Position numbers and translations under genes: made by a program. From Nocardia arizonensis (lineage in GTDB: Bacteria; Actinomycetota; Actinomycetes; Mycobacteriales; Mycobacteriaceae): DNA of 64,000 nt. Below the pieces are notes generated by a model that worked only from the letters and a program-made list of their open reading frames with translations, was not told the origin of the DNA and did not search any database. Positions 1-9,549 of the stretch are shown here, in pieces. Numbering within the stretch: position 1 is the first letter of the stretch; each line of letters opens with the position of its first letter. The stretch lies in contig NZ_LGYZ01000057.1 of assembly GCF_001310275.1 (NCBI RefSeq), positions 62,001 to 126,000 on the forward strand, read 5' to 3'.

Positions 1-34
1 CCTCCCCGTCATCCCAATACGAACCGGTCGATCG

Positions 35-1267
35 TCATTCCGTGGACAGTGAACGCAACTGGTCGAGGTAGCCGAGGGTGCGTGGGTCGCTCGGATAGAA
101 CTCGATGAGTTCTCGGGCGGTCTCGCCCGCGATCCACATGAGGGAGGGCAGGGAGCGGCGTTTCCCGGCGAAGGCGAGAGTGCCCTCGTGGATGGCGCGT
201 TCGAGATCCTTGTCACGTACCGCGACCACGGCGAGGGTGAGGCGGGCCTCTGCCACGCGCATGGGGTTGCGCACGGTGCCGTCGGCGTTGGTGGATGCGT
301 GGATGACTTCGCGGGCGTGGGTCTCGGCCATGCGGTTGTCGCCCGCGACCCGGGAACAGTCCATGGCGTAGAAGTCGAATTTCTGGGGGTCGACGACGAA
401 ATGGTTGTCGAGTTCGGTGGGGTGGTCGAGGCGGTCGAGAATCGCCCGGCCCGCCCGGAGCGCGCTCTCGGCGCGGGCCGCGTCGCCGATGCGCGCCCAT
501 GCCTTGGCGCGTTGCGCCGCGAGTTGAACGCCGACACCGAGATTCGCGCAGTCCTCGGGTGCGGCGTCGCACGCCTCGATGGCGCCGCGGTAGTTGCCCT
601 GGGTCAGTGCGAACCAGGCCGCCATTTCCGCTGCCCAGCCGGTGATCTCGGGATGGTCGGCCTCGCGGCCGAGCGAGGCGGCGGCGCGGCGGGTGGCCTC
701 GGCGGAGGTGCGTCGGCCGAGGTCGTAGTCGACGCAGCCGACCAGCAGGGCGACCCATCCCGCGAGGACGAGGATTTCGCGATGCTGCGCCAGCGTAAGT
801 CGACCGTCCAGTAGCGAAGTGATGCGGCGCAACCACGCCGTGCCCTCGGTATGTAGATCGTGCGGATCGGCGTGCGGGTATTCGCAGCAAAGTCGCTCGG
901 CGGTGATGCGAATGGCGTCGAGCGTCGAGGCCGAAACATCCGACATCCGCAGTCTGCCGATGAATTCGAGGGTATCCATGCCGGTCGCCGACAGTAGCTC
1001 GTCGTCGCGATTCGGCCGCGCCTTCGGGAAGAAGGCGGCCGTCACGGTGTCGAAGGTGGCTGCGATGATAGGGGCATAGAAGTCGTCGGGGCGTGATTCG
1101 CCCGACTCCCAGCGGCGCCAGTTACGTAGCAGCGTACTGTCTGTCGGTAGGTTGTGTGAGGACTTGGCGCGCATGACTCGCACCGCATCTGCTTGTGACC
1201 ACCCCCTGGCATCACGTTCGGAACGCATACGGACTGCCCAGACTGGTCGATCGTCACCGTAGGACAC
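35..1267 (-). CDS. XRE-family helix-turn-helix regulator with TPR-like C-terminal region
   Basis: A 410-residue cytoplasmic regulator. An N-terminal helix-turn-helix of the XRE/Cro type lies at about residues 14-60 (RDARGWSQADAVRV, then WRRWESGESRPDDFY, the usual recognition segment of actinobacterial XRE regulators). The rest is alanine- and arginine-rich helical sequence that resembles the TPR-like sensor half of these proteins. The start is the GTG at 1267. A GATACT hexamer ends six bases before it and there is no Shine-Dalgarno sequence, so the mRNA may be leaderless. The gene stands alone at the window edge. Ligand and targets cannot be read from the sequence. Confidence 0.8.
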   Translation of the reverse strand: MSYGDDRPVWAVRMRSERDARGWSQADAVRVMRAKSSHNLPTDSTLLRNWRRWESGESRPDDFYAPIIAATFDTVTAAFFPKARPNRDDELLSATGMDTLEFIGRLRMSDVSASTLDAIRITAERLCCEYPHADPHDLHTEGTAWLRRITSLLDGRLTLAQHREILVLAGWVALLVGCVDYDLGRRTSAEATRRAAASLGREADHPEITGWAAEMAAWFALTQGNYRGAIEACDAAPEDCANLGVGVQLAAQRAKAWARIGDAARAESALRAGRAILDRLDHPTELDNHFVVDPQKFDFYAMDCSRVAGDNRMAETHAREVIHASTNADGTVRNPMRVAEARLTLAVVAVRDKDLERAIHEGTLAFAGKRRSLPSLMWIAGETARELIEFYPSDPRTLGYLDQLRSLSTE

Positions 1268-1571
1268 CCTTGTAGTATCGCACCAGTTAACAATTGGTGG
1301 TCCGTATAGGGCATATGGATGTCAGTGGGTTGACATCTGCATCCGCACTATTGCGTCCGTGATCCTTGAGGAGAGCGGACAGGTTGCTCGGCGAAGGACC
1401 GGCCCGATTCGCAGGACGGTGGGCGGTCGGCGCCATGCTCCTACGGTTAGCCGCGACACCGGATTTCGGTCTCGCGCCGGTTTGCTCGACCGTGTGCTCC
1501 ATCTCCGCGGTACCCCGCGTGCGGGGTGATCCAAACAAGAGAACAGCGACCCAATCCAAACGGAGGTTCGG
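1268..1571. other. Intergenic region with an inverted repeat
   Basis: No gene is visible. It is more AT-rich than its surroundings and holds a GATACT hexamer (1274-1279, minus strand) for the XRE regulator and a perfect 7-bp inverted repeat (GATGTCA, 6-nt spacer, TGACATC) at 1318-1337. The far end carries a GGAGG ribosome-binding site for the downstream small gene. Confidence 0.5.
1318..1337. repeat. 7-bp inverted repeat, possible operator
   Basis: GATGTCA and TGACATC arms separated by six bases, about 50 bp upstream of the XRE gene start. The size suits a dimeric regulator. Autoregulation by the XRE protein is a guess. Confidence 0.35.
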
Positions 1572-1907
1572 GTGGAAGCGTTGATCTATGGATACGTGCG
1601 CGACGATCTGGCCGAGGGCCACGGCGAGGAGCTCGAGGCGGCGATGAGCACCCTCGCCCGGGAAGAAGGACTCTGCTTCGCGGCCACCTTCCACGAGTCG
1701 GCTTCGGGCGACGGCACGGCCTTCGCGGAATTGACGCGGGAACTGCGGCGCGCTGACGCGCATCACGTGGTGGTGCCCTCGCTCGATCACCTTGCGGGAC
1801 AGACGATTCCACGTGACATGCTGATCGCGAAGCTGGCGCGGGAAGCCGCGGCCCGTGTGTGGACGATCGAGAGCATGGCCGAGTCGCACCGGGCGATAGG
1901 CGCCTGA
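1572..1907 (+). CDS. Degenerate serine-recombinase N-terminal domain protein
   Basis: A 111-residue protein that looks like the N-terminal catalytic fold of serine resolvases standing alone. The opening YGYVRDD matches the family's GYxRVS pattern, and VVPSLDHLAG matches the VVxRLDRLGR segment. The nucleophilic serine after the first arginine is replaced by Asp, and the second conserved arginine is His, so recombination is unlikely. There is no DNA-binding C-terminal domain. The start is GTG behind GGAGG at 1561-1565. A role in regulation or protein-protein contact is possible but unsupported. Confidence 0.6.
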   Translation: MEALIYGYVRDDLAEGHGEELEAAMSTLAREEGLCFAATFHESASGDGTAFAELTRELRRADAHHVVVPSLDHLAGQTIPRDMLIAKLAREAAARVWTIESMAESHRAIGA

Positions 1908-1974
1908 GTCGAGTGGGTCCGCGGGGGGGAGTCGACCTCCGACCCGCGAAGACAAACCGGTCGGTAGATAAGTT

Positions 1975-1998
1975 CGGGGCCGGAAATCTCCGGCCCCG
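1975..1998. terminator. Bidirectional terminator between convergent genes
   Basis: Perfect 10-bp GC-rich stem (CGGGGCCGGA) with a 4-nt loop. It sits between the stop of the resolvase-like gene and the stop of the PAC2 gene and can serve both. Confidence 0.7.
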
Positions 1999-2004
1999 AG
2001 GCGT

Positions 2005-2889
2005 TTACAGTCCGAAGCTGCCCGGACCGCGTCTGCGCAGGTACTTTTCGAATTCCGCCGCGATGGCGTCGCCGTCGATCTTGGCCATGGTGTCGTTCAG
2101 ATCGATCGCCGCGTCGCCGCGCTCCTCGAGCGAGCGCACGTATTCACTGATCTCCTCGTCGCCGACGGTCATCTCGTTGACCGCGGTCTCCCAGTCCTCG
2201 GCCTGCTTGGGTAGCTCGCCCAGCGGCACCTCGATATCGAGGACGTCCTCCACGCGGTGCAGCAGGGCGATGGTCGCCTTGGGATTGGGCGGCTGTGACA
2301 CGTAGTGCGGGACGGCGGCCCAGAACGACACCGCGGGCACCCCCGCTTTCACGCACTGATCCTGGAGGACACCGGTGATGCCGGTCGGGCCCTCGTAGCG
2401 GGTCTGCTCGAGGCTGAAGCGTTCGGCGGCCTCCTTGCTGTAGGCCGATCCGGTGACCGGCACCGGCCGCGTGTGCGGTGTATCGGCCAGCAGCGCGCCG
2501 AGGATGACGACGGTCTGGACGCCGAGCTGTTCGATGAATTCCAGCAGGTCAGCGCAGAAGCTGCGCCAGCGCATATTCGGTTCGATGCCGCGCAGCAACA
2601 CCACGTCGCGGTCGCTGCCCGGGGGCGAGCACACCGACAACATCGTGGACGGCCATTGGATCTCCCTGGTCACGCCGTCGACCTGGCGCACCGTTGGCCG
2701 GTTGACCTGGTAGTCGTAGTAGTCCTCGGAATCGAGTTCCGCTAGCGGCTCGGCGTCCCAGATCAGTTCCAGATGCTCGACGGCGCCGCTGGCGGCATCG
2801 CCCGCGTCGTTCCAGCCCTCGAAGGCCGCGACCAGCACCGGATCCCGCAACGTCGGCAGTTCCGAATCGGGAGTTTCACTGGGGTTCAC
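2005..2889 (-). CDS. PAC2-family protein
   Basis: A 294-residue protein of the PAC2 (proteasome assembly chaperone 2-like) family, recognisable from the VAAFEGWNDAGDAA opening, the LRGIEPNMRW segment, the TVVILGALLADTPHTRP block and the conserved GITGVL motif. It matches Rv2125 of M. tuberculosis in neighbourhood, next to metH. Despite the name, a direct role in bacterial proteasome assembly is not established. The start is GTG at 2889. A TAGGCT hexamer ends six bases upstream, so the transcript is probably leaderless. Divergent from metH. Confidence 0.85.
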   Translation of the reverse strand: MNPSETPDSELPTLRDPVLVAAFEGWNDAGDAASGAVEHLELIWDAEPLAELDSEDYYDYQVNRPTVRQVDGVTREIQWPSTMLSVCSPPGSDRDVVLLRGIEPNMRWRSFCADLLEFIEQLGVQTVVILGALLADTPHTRPVPVTGSAYSKEAAERFSLEQTRYEGPTGITGVLQDQCVKAGVPAVSFWAAVPHYVSQPPNPKATIALLHRVEDVLDIEVPLGELPKQAEDWETAVNEMTVGDEEISEYVRSLEERGDAAIDLNDTMAKIDGDAIAAEFEKYLRRRGPGSFGL

Positions 2890-2895
2890 CCGGTC

Positions 2896-2901
2896 AGCCT
2901 A
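2896..2901 (-). promoter_or_regulatory. -10 element, leaderless PAC2 transcript
   Basis: TAGGCT on the minus strand, six bases before the GTG start. No Shine-Dalgarno sequence precedes the start. Confidence 0.55.
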
Positions 2902-3081
2902 ATGTCTGTGAAGGATCGGCGTGCACGCGACGCGATCGGTTCTCGCCCGACTGTTCGACGGAAAATTTCCGGTCCGAAGGATTCCCGGCGCAAGAGACCG
3001 GCTGCCCGGTCCGAATGTGGCGCGGCACACGAACCGGCGCTGCGCGGGTGGATGCCCGCCTCTCGTGTCGGTCCCTCCCAC

Positions 3082-3087
3082 TAGGCT
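3082..3087 (+). promoter_or_regulatory. -10 element, leaderless metH transcript
   Basis: TAGGCT followed by exactly seven bases and the metH ATG. This places the transcription start on the start codon itself. Confidence 0.6.
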
Positions 3088-3094
3088 GTGAGCC

Positions 3095-6000
3095 ATGCCT
3101 GCGTCCGACTTTCCCGCGTTCGACACCACGCTTCTCGATACGTTGTCCCGGCGTGTCGTCATCGGCGACGGTGCGATGGGCACGATGTTGCAGGCCGCGG
3201 ATCTCACCCTCGACGATTTCCGCGGGTTGGAGGGCTGTAACGAGATCCTCAACGAAACCCGTCCCGACGTGCTGCGCCACATCCACCGGGCCTATTTCGA
3301 GGCGGGCGCCGACGCGGTCGAGACCAATACCTTCGGCTGCAATCTCCCGAACCTGGCCGACTACGACATCGCCGACCGCATCCGCGACCTGTCCGAACGC
3401 GGCACCCGTCTCGCGCGCGAGGTCGCCGACGAGATGGGGCCCGGCGCCGACGGCGCCCCCCGGTACGTGCTCGGGTCGATGGGGCCGGGTACCAAACTGC
3501 CCACCCTCGGCCACGCGCCATACACCGCGCTGCGCGACGCCTACACCGAGGCCGCCCTCGGCATGCTCGACGGCGGGGCCGACGCCATCCTCATCGAGAC
3601 CTGCCAGGACCTGCTCCAGGTCAAGGCGGCGGTCACCGGCAGCCGCCGCGCCATGACGGCGGCGGGCCGCCGCATTCCGATCATCACCCACGTCACCGTG
3701 GAGACCACCGGCACCATGCTGGTCGGCAGCGAGATCGGCGCGGCGCTCACGGCGCTGGAGCCGCTCGGCATCGACGTGATCGGGTTGAACTGCGCGACCG
3801 GCCCCGACGAGATGAGCGAACATCTGCGCCACCTGTCGCGGCACGCGCGGATTCCGGTGTCGGTGATGCCGAACGCCGGTCTGCCGGTGCTCGGCGCCGA
3901 CGGGGCGGAGTATCCGCTCACGCCCGAGGAACTGGCGACGGCGCTGCGCGGATTCGTCGCCGAATTCGGACTCGCCCTGGTCGGCGGCTGCTGCGGTACC
4001 ACGCCCGAGCACATCCGCCGGGTCGCCGAGGCGGTGCGCGAAGTGGAACCGACCCTGCCCGCCCCCGCCGAACGCCGCCACACCACCCACGAGCCGAGTG
4101 TGTCGAGCATGTACACGGCGGTGCCGTTCGAGCAGGACGCCTCGATCCTCATGATCGGCGAGCGCACGAACGCCAACGGCTCCAAGGCGTTCCGCGAGGC
4201 CATGCTGGCCGAGGACTGGCAGAAATGCCTCGACATCGCCAAGGACCAGACCCGCGACGGCGCCCATGTGCTCGATCTGTGCGTCGACTATGTCGGCCGC
4301 GACGGCACCGCCGATATGGCGGCGCTGGCCGGGCGCCTGGCCACCGCCTCGACCCTGCCGATCATGCTCGACTCCACCGAGACCCCGGTGCTGCGGGTCG
4401 GCCTGGAGCACCTGGGCGGGCGCTGCGCGGTCAACTCGGTGAACTACGAGGACGGCGCCGGACCGGAATCGCGTTTCCAGCAGACCATGGCACTCGTCGC
4501 CGAACACGGGGCGGCGGTGGTCGCGCTGACCATCGACGAGGAAGGTCAGGCCCGCACCGCCGAGAAGAAGGTGGAGATCGCCGAGCGGCTGATCGCCGAC
4601 ATCACCGGCAACTGGGGACTGCTGGAGAGCGACATCATCATCGACACGCTCACCTTCACCCTCGGCACCGGTCAGGAGGAGTCGCGCCGCGACGGCATCG
4701 AGACCATCGAGGCCATTCGCGAACTCAAGCGCCGCCACCCCGAGGTGCAGACGACGCTCGGTCTGTCGAATATCTCCTTCGGTCTGAATCCGGCGGCCCG
4801 GCAGGTGCTGAACTCGGTGTTCATGCACGAATGCGTGCAGGCCGGACTGGATTCGGCCATCGTGCACGCCTCCAAGATTCTGCCCATGGCCCGCATTCCG
4901 GAGGAACAGCGCCGGACGGCGCTGGATCTGGTCTACGACCGCCGCACCGACGACTACGACCCGCTCCAGACACTGATGGGCCTGTTCGAAGGCGTGTCCG
5001 CGGCGTCGTCGCGAGCCTCGCGCGCCGAGGAACTGGCCGCGCTGCCGCTGTTCGAACGTCTCGAGCGGCGCATCGTGGACGGCGAGAAGGCCGGGATCGA
5101 GGCCGACCTCGACGCCGCGATGGCCGAGGTGCCGCCGCTGCGCATCATCAACGAGACCCTGCTCGCCGGGATGAAGACGGTCGGCGAACTGTTCGGCTCC
5201 GGTCAGATGCAGCTTCCGTTCGTCCTGCAATCGGCGGAGGTCATGAAGTCGGCGGTGGCGTATCTGGAACCGCATATGGAATCCACCGACGATTCCGGCA
5301 AGGGCCGGATCGTGCTCGCCACCGTCAAGGGGGATGTGCACGATATCGGCAAGAACCTGGTCGACATCATCCTGTCCAACAACGGCTACGAGGTCGTCAA
5401 TCTCGGTATCAAACAGCCGATCGCGACCATTCTCGACGCCGCGGTGGACAAGAAGGCCGATGTGATCGGCATGTCGGGACTGCTGGTCAAGTCGACGGTG
5501 GTCATGAAGGAGAACCTCGAGGAGCTCAACGCCAGGGGAGTGGCCGACCAGTTCCCGGTACTGCTCGGCGGCGCGGCGCTGACCCGCGCCTATGTCGAGA
5601 ACGATCTCACCGATGTGTACGCGGGCGAGGTGCACTACGCGCGCGACGCCTTCGAGGGCCTGCGGCTCATGGACGAGATCATGACCGTCAAACGCGGCGG
5701 CGGACTCGATCCGCACAGCCCCGAGGCCATCGCCGAACGCGAGAAGGCCGCCGAGCGCAAGGCCCGCCACGAACGCTCCAAGCGCATCGCCGAGCGGCGC
5801 AAGGCCGCGGAGGTGCCGGTGCAGGTCCCCGCGCGTTCGGACGTCGCGGCGGATCTGCCCGTGCCGGTTCCGCCGTTCTGGGGCACGCGGGTCGTGAAAG
5901 GTCTGGCACTGCACGAATATTCGGGTCTGCTCGACGAGCGGGCGCTTTTCCTGGGGCAGTGGGGCCTGCGCGGTCAGCGCGGCGGTGAGGGGCCCGGCTA

Positions 6001-6691
6001 CGAGGAACTGGTCGAATCCGAGGGCAGGCCGCGGCTGCGGTACTGGCTGGACCGGCTGTCCACCGAGGGCGTCCTCCAGCACGCCGCGGTGGTCTATGGG
6101 TACTTCCCCGCGGTCTCCGAGGGCGACGACGTGGTCGTGCTGACCGATCCGGAACCCGATGCCGCCCAGCGCTACCGGTTCACCTTCCCGCGTCAGCAGC
6201 GCGACCGCTTCCTGTGCATCGCCGATTTCTTGCGGTCGCGGCAGGCGGCGCGCGAGACCGGTCAGGTGGATGTGCTGCCGTTCCAGCTGGTGACGATGGG
6301 GCAGCCCATCGCCGATTTCGCCAACCAACTCTTCGCGAGCGACAACTATCGCGATTACCTCGAGGTCCACGGCATCGGCGTCCAACTCACCGAGGCGCTC
6401 GCCGAGTACTGGCACCGCCGGATTCGCGAGGAACTGGTGCTCGAGGGTCACGCCGTGGCCGACTCCGATCCCTCCGACGTACAGGAGTACTTCAAGCTCG
6501 GATACCGGGGCGCGCGCTACTCCTTCGGCTACGGCGCCTGCCCGGATCTCGAGGATCGGGCCGCACTGGTGGATCTGCTCGGGGCGGACAGGATCGGCGT
6601 GGTGCTCTCGGAGGAGTTGCAGTTGCATCCCGAGCAGTCCACCGACGCGTTCGTGCTCCTGCATCCCGAGGCGAAGTACTTCAACGCCTGA
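3095..6691 (+). CDS. metH: Cobalamin-dependent methionine synthase
   Basis: 1198 residues, full length for MetH. It transfers a methyl group from 5-methyltetrahydrofolate through cobalamin to homocysteine in the cytoplasm. Domains in order: homocysteine/zinc-binding domain at about 1-320 with the GGCCGT zinc-cysteine pair near residue 297; pterin-binding barrel at about 345-620 (IGERTNANGSKAF opening); helical cap and cobalamin domain at about 640-900 with DVHDIGKN near residue 746, whose histidine is the lower axial ligand; and the C-terminal activation domain. It depends on the cobalamin made by the cob genes at the other end of the window. The ATG is set by a TAGGCT hexamer seven bases upstream. 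No cobalamin riboswitch is seen in front of it. Confidence 0.97.
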   Translation: MPASDFPAFDTTLLDTLSRRVVIGDGAMGTMLQAADLTLDDFRGLEGCNEILNETRPDVLRHIHRAYFEAGADAVETNTFGCNLPNLADYDIADRIRDLSERGTRLAREVADEMGPGADGAPRYVLGSMGPGTKLPTLGHAPYTALRDAYTEAALGMLDGGADAILIETCQDLLQVKAAVTGSRRAMTAAGRRIPIITHVTVETTGTMLVGSEIGAALTALEPLGIDVIGLNCATGPDEMSEHLRHLSRHARIPVSVMPNAGLPVLGADGAEYPLTPEELATALRGFVAEFGLALVGGCCGTTPEHIRRVAEAVREVEPTLPAPAERRHTTHEPSVSSMYTAVPFEQDASILMIGERTNANGSKAFREAMLAEDWQKCLDIAKDQTRDGAHVLDLCVDYVGRDGTADMAALAGRLATASTLPIMLDSTETPVLRVGLEHLGGRCAVNSVNYEDGAGPESRFQQTMALVAEHGAAVVALTIDEEGQARTAEKKVEIAERLIADITGNWGLLESDIIIDTLTFTLGTGQEESRRDGIETIEAIRELKRRHPEVQTTLGLSNISFGLNPAARQVLNSVFMHECVQAGLDSAIVHASKILPMARIPEEQRRTALDLVYDRRTDDYDPLQTLMGLFEGVSAASSRASRAEELAALPLFERLERRIVDGEKAGIEADLDAAMAEVPPLRIINETLLAGMKTVGELFGSGQMQLPFVLQSAEVMKSAVAYLEPHMESTDDSGKGRIVLATVKGDVHDIGKNLVDIILSNNGYEVVNLGIKQPIATILDAAVDKKADVIGMSGLLVKSTVVMKENLEELNARGVADQFPVLLGGAALTRAYVENDLTDVYAGEVHYARDAFEGLRLMDEIMTVKRGGGLDPHSPEAIAEREKAAERKARHERSKRIAERRKAAEVPVQVPARSDVAADLPVPVPPFWGTRVVKGLALHEYSGLLDERALFLGQWGLRGQRGGEGPGYEELVESEGRPRLRYWLDRLSTEGVLQHAAVVYGYFPAVSEGDDVVVLTDPEPDAAQRYRFTFPRQQRDRFLCIADFLRSRQAARETGQVDVLPFQLVTMGQPIADFANQLFASDNYRDYLEVHGIGVQLTEALAEYWHRRIREELVLEGHAVADSDPSDVQEYFKLGYRGARYSFGYGACPDLEDRAALVDLLGADRIGVVLSEELQLHPEQSTDAFVLLHPEAKYFNA

Positions 6692-7072
6692 GTTCCGCCG
6701 TCCTGTGACGGTGGTCACCGACATTTCCGGTCGTGTGCCGGAAGTGCGGCGCGTGAACATCGCTGACATGGGTAATGCGCTGGTGTCCATGGGATATCGC
6801 ACGAGGGCATGTCCGTTGTGTCCGGGCGCGCGCCTGTCGGCCGCACGGACTCGGCGACCCGATCCGCGGACCCGCCGTGTCGCGGCTGGATGTCTGTCGG
6901 TCGGATATGTCATTGTCGACTGTGTTGCTGCATCCGTAGCAGTCGGCGGATGCGAACGCTGAGCTGTTCGGATGGCAAAGCACAACGGCGAGTAGGATTT
7001 TCGGGTCGGCCCGGACGGTCCGACCCGCGGATGTGCTGGATGGCTCGGTGTCAAGCAGGAGGGCGCGACCAG
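6692..7072. other. Intergenic region after metH
   Basis: No gene is supported. Hairpin-forming repeats occur just past the metH stop (CCGTC/GACGG at 6698-6711; TTCCGG/CCGGAA at 6725-6743), without a T-tract, and a 7-bp inverted repeat (GCATCCG/CGGATGC) lies at 6930-6953. The kinase ribosome-binding site AGGAGGG is near 7057. Confidence 0.5.
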
Positions 7073-8716
7073 ATGACGGCGGAGCGGTTGATCGCTGGAC
7101 GGTATCGGCTCACCGATCCCATCGGCAGCGGCGCCATGGGAGTGGTGTGGCGCGGCACCGATATTCGGCTGCGCCGCACGGTGGCCGTCAAACAGCTGCT
7201 GCTGGCTCCGCACCTGACCGGATCGCAGGCACTGGAAGCCAAACTTCGCGCGATGCGGGAGGGCCGCATCGCGGCCCGGCTGCACCATCCCAACGCCATC
7301 ACCGTCTTCGACGTGGCCGAGGAGGACGGTCAGCCCTGGCTGGTCATGGAGTTCATGGACGCGCCGAGTCTGGCGGCGCGGCTGTCCGGTAAGCGCACGC
7401 TGCCGCCGCTCGAGGTCGCCCGCATCGGGGCGCAGGCCGCGGCCGCGCTGTCGGCGGCCCACGCCGCGGGCATCATGCACCGCGACGTCAAACCCGCCAA
7501 TCTGCTCGTCGCCGACGACGGCACGGTGAAGATCACCGACTTCGGCATCTCCCGCGCGGTCGGCGACGTGACGGTCACCGCCACCGGATTCCTCGCGGGC
7601 ACGCCCGCCTATCTCGCGCCGGAGGTGGCGCGCGGCGAGAATCCCGAGCCGGCCTCGGACGTGTTCGCTCTCGGCTCCACCCTCTACGCCGCCGTCGAGG
7701 GCGCACCTCCGTTCGGCGAGGGCGATAATCCGCTGGCGGTGCTGCACGCGGTGGCGCGGGGCGAGATTCCGCCGCCTCGGCGGGCCGGTGAGCTGACCCC
7801 GGTGCTGATGCGCCTGCTCACCGCCACCATAGAATCCCGCCTGACCATGTCGGAGGCCAAACAGGCACTGGAAGCGGTGGCGGCGGGTCGCGCACCGGCC
7901 TTGGCCGCCGCACCGGCCGCGACCAAGGTGCTGCCGCCGCCGGGAACGGTCGCGGCCGCCACCACGGTGCTGCCGAACGACCGCGACGCCACCGAGGTCG
8001 TGTCGAAGTCGGTGACCACCGGTCCGCCCCAGCCGCCGGAGACCGGCCCCGTTCCAGCTCGACCTGTGACGACTCCGCCCCCCGTGCGGCCGGAGACCTT
8101 GCCCGCGGCCACCGCTCCGGCGGCCGGCGGCGGTGCTGACAAGCGACTGTTCGGTGTGGCCGCGGCGGCGGTGGTGGCATTGCTGATCGTCATCGTCCTC
8201 GTGGTCGTCGTACAGAAGCGTGACAATTCCGATCAGACCGCCGCGCCTTCCGTGCCGAGCACCCCCGCCGCGGCCCCGGAAGCGGGCGGCGGATCGATCA
8301 TGGACGGCAGGCAGGGGCAGGCCGAACCGTCCTCGGCGCCGCGGACCTCGCCCACCACCACCACGCCGCCGACCACGACGACCACCACCGTGACCACCAC
8401 GGCCGGACCACCGACCCCGGAAGGCATCGCCAACTTCATCCAGGGCTACTACGGCATGCTGCCCGGTAATATCTCGGGCGCGTGGACCCAACTTTCACCG
8501 GCGTATCAGGCGCAGACCGGCGGATACGGCGTCTACAGCTCCTTCTGGTCCTCGATTCGTTCGGTGCGGGTCAACGGTGTGACGCCCGGCGGCGGCGACA
8601 GCGCCACGGCCTCGCTCACCTACGTCAAATCCGATGGCAGCACCTCCACCGAGAACCGTTGGTTCCGGGTCGCTTCGGAGGGTGGCCGCCTGGTCATCAC
8701 CGCCTCGAGCACCTGA
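7073..8716 (+). CDS. Membrane-anchored PknB-type serine/threonine protein kinase
   Basis: 547 residues from the ATG at 7073, which has AGGAGGG about ten bases upstream; an earlier in-frame start at 6809 lacks such support. The kinase domain spans about 8-265: glycine loop GSGAMG (18-23), catalytic Lys40, HRDVKPAN (136-143), DFG (156-158) and the APE motif near 182. A Pro/Ala/Thr-rich linker follows, then one hydrophobic helix at about 361-381 and an extracytoplasmic domain of about 165 residues with a Thr/Pro-rich stalk. The outer domain shows no PASTA repeats, and its ligand is unknown. The topology is that of Hanks-type receptor kinases of mycobacteria. Confidence 0.93.
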   Translation: MTAERLIAGRYRLTDPIGSGAMGVVWRGTDIRLRRTVAVKQLLLAPHLTGSQALEAKLRAMREGRIAARLHHPNAITVFDVAEEDGQPWLVMEFMDAPSLAARLSGKRTLPPLEVARIGAQAAAALSAAHAAGIMHRDVKPANLLVADDGTVKITDFGISRAVGDVTVTATGFLAGTPAYLAPEVARGENPEPASDVFALGSTLYAAVEGAPPFGEGDNPLAVLHAVARGEIPPPRRAGELTPVLMRLLTATIESRLTMSEAKQALEAVAAGRAPALAAAPAATKVLPPPGTVAAATTVLPNDRDATEVVSKSVTTGPPQPPETGPVPARPVTTPPPVRPETLPAATAPAAGGGADKRLFGVAAAAVVALLIVIVLVVVVQKRDNSDQTAAPSVPSTPAAAPEAGGGSIMDGRQGQAEPSSAPRTSPTTTTPPTTTTTTVTTTAGPPTPEGIANFIQGYYGMLPGNISGAWTQLSPAYQAQTGGYGVYSSFWSSIRSVRVNGVTPGGGDSATASLTYVKSDGSTSTENRWFRVASEGGRLVITASST

Positions 8717-8877
8717 CGGGCCGCTGAATCGCGTCGGATATCGCATCCCGGCGGTGTCCTCGCTCCCCGGGGCATCGACCCGGGCGGTTCCGTGTTGTCG
8801 ATAGGCTGTATTCGATATCGATCGTCGCCGGTGCCCGCATCGGGTTCACACTCGTCAGCAGAGGAGAAGTTCGGCAC

Positions 8878-9549
8878 GTGAGCGCGCCACTCGCCGCGGT
8901 TCTGTGGGATATGGACGGAACCCTGCTGGATTCGGAGAAGCTGTGGGATATCGCGGTCCGTGAACTCGCGGTCGAACTCGGCGGTGTCATGAGCGACGAA
9001 CTCCGGCACGCCCTCATCGGCGCCTCCGGTCCGAATGCCCTCGCCATCCTGTTCGCCGGACTCGGTCTGGAGCCGACCGTGTCGGCGCTGGGGGAGGCGG
9101 GCCGTTTCCTCGAGCTCAGGGTCACCGAGTTGATGACCGGGCCGATTCCGTGGCGTCCCGGCGCGAAGGACGCGCTGGCGCTGGTGCGCACCGAGGGCCT
9201 GCCCAGCGCGCTGGTGACCAATACCAAGCGCTCGCTGACCGAATACGGACTCGAAACCCTCGGCCGCGATTTCTTCGACGTCTCGGTCTGCGGTGACGAG
9301 GTGGCCGAGGGCAAGCCCGAACCCGACGTGTATCTGCGCGCCGCCCAGCTGCTCGATGTCGATCCGAAACATTGTGTGGCCATCGAGGATTCGCCCACCG
9401 GCGCGCGGGCGGCGCAGGCCGCGGGGTGCGCGGTCATCGTCGTCCCGTGCGAGATCGCGGTGCCCGCGGCGTTCGGCCGGGTATTCCGCGAGTCACTGGT
9501 CGGGCTCACCGTCGACCATCTGCGCGAGGCGCTGCACCCGCGCGCCTGA
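8878..9549 (+). CDS. HAD-superfamily hydrolase (phosphatase, subfamily IA)
   Basis: 223 residues. Motif I is WDMDGTLLDSE near residues 10-20 with the two aspartates D11 and D13. Motif II is the Thr of VTNTKRS, a Lys follows in EGKPEPD, and motif IV is IEDSPTGARAA. A helical cap sits between motifs I and II. It resembles beta-phosphoglucomutase and sugar or nucleotide phosphatases of the family; the substrate cannot be assigned. The GTG start at 8878 follows AGGAGAAG. It is monocistronic. Confidence 0.9.
   Translation: MSAPLAAVLWDMDGTLLDSEKLWDIAVRELAVELGGVMSDELRHALIGASGPNALAILFAGLGLEPTVSALGEAGRFLELRVTELMTGPIPWRPGAKDALALVRTEGLPSALVTNTKRSLTEYGLETLGRDFFDVSVCGDEVAEGKPEPDVYLRAAQLLDVDPKHCVAIEDSPTGARAAQAAGCAVIVVPCEIAVPAAFGRVFRESLVGLTVDHLREALHPRA

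Noticed and set aside
3020..3075. Possible SAH or other riboswitch before metH (paired ACACGA/TCGTGT and GCGGG/CCCGC with GCGCTGC)
   Set aside because: The -10 element lies seven bases before the ATG, so this stretch is upstream of the likely transcription start, and the strictly conserved SAH core is incomplete.
2894..8491. 1865-codon open frame on the minus strand opposite metH and the kinase
   Set aside because: It is an Arg/Gly/His-rich product of GC-skewed codon positions, mirrors the metH frame and has no domain; metH and the kinase are certain. The same applies to the long minus-strand frames at 10901-14134, 44487-47027 and 62241-63980.
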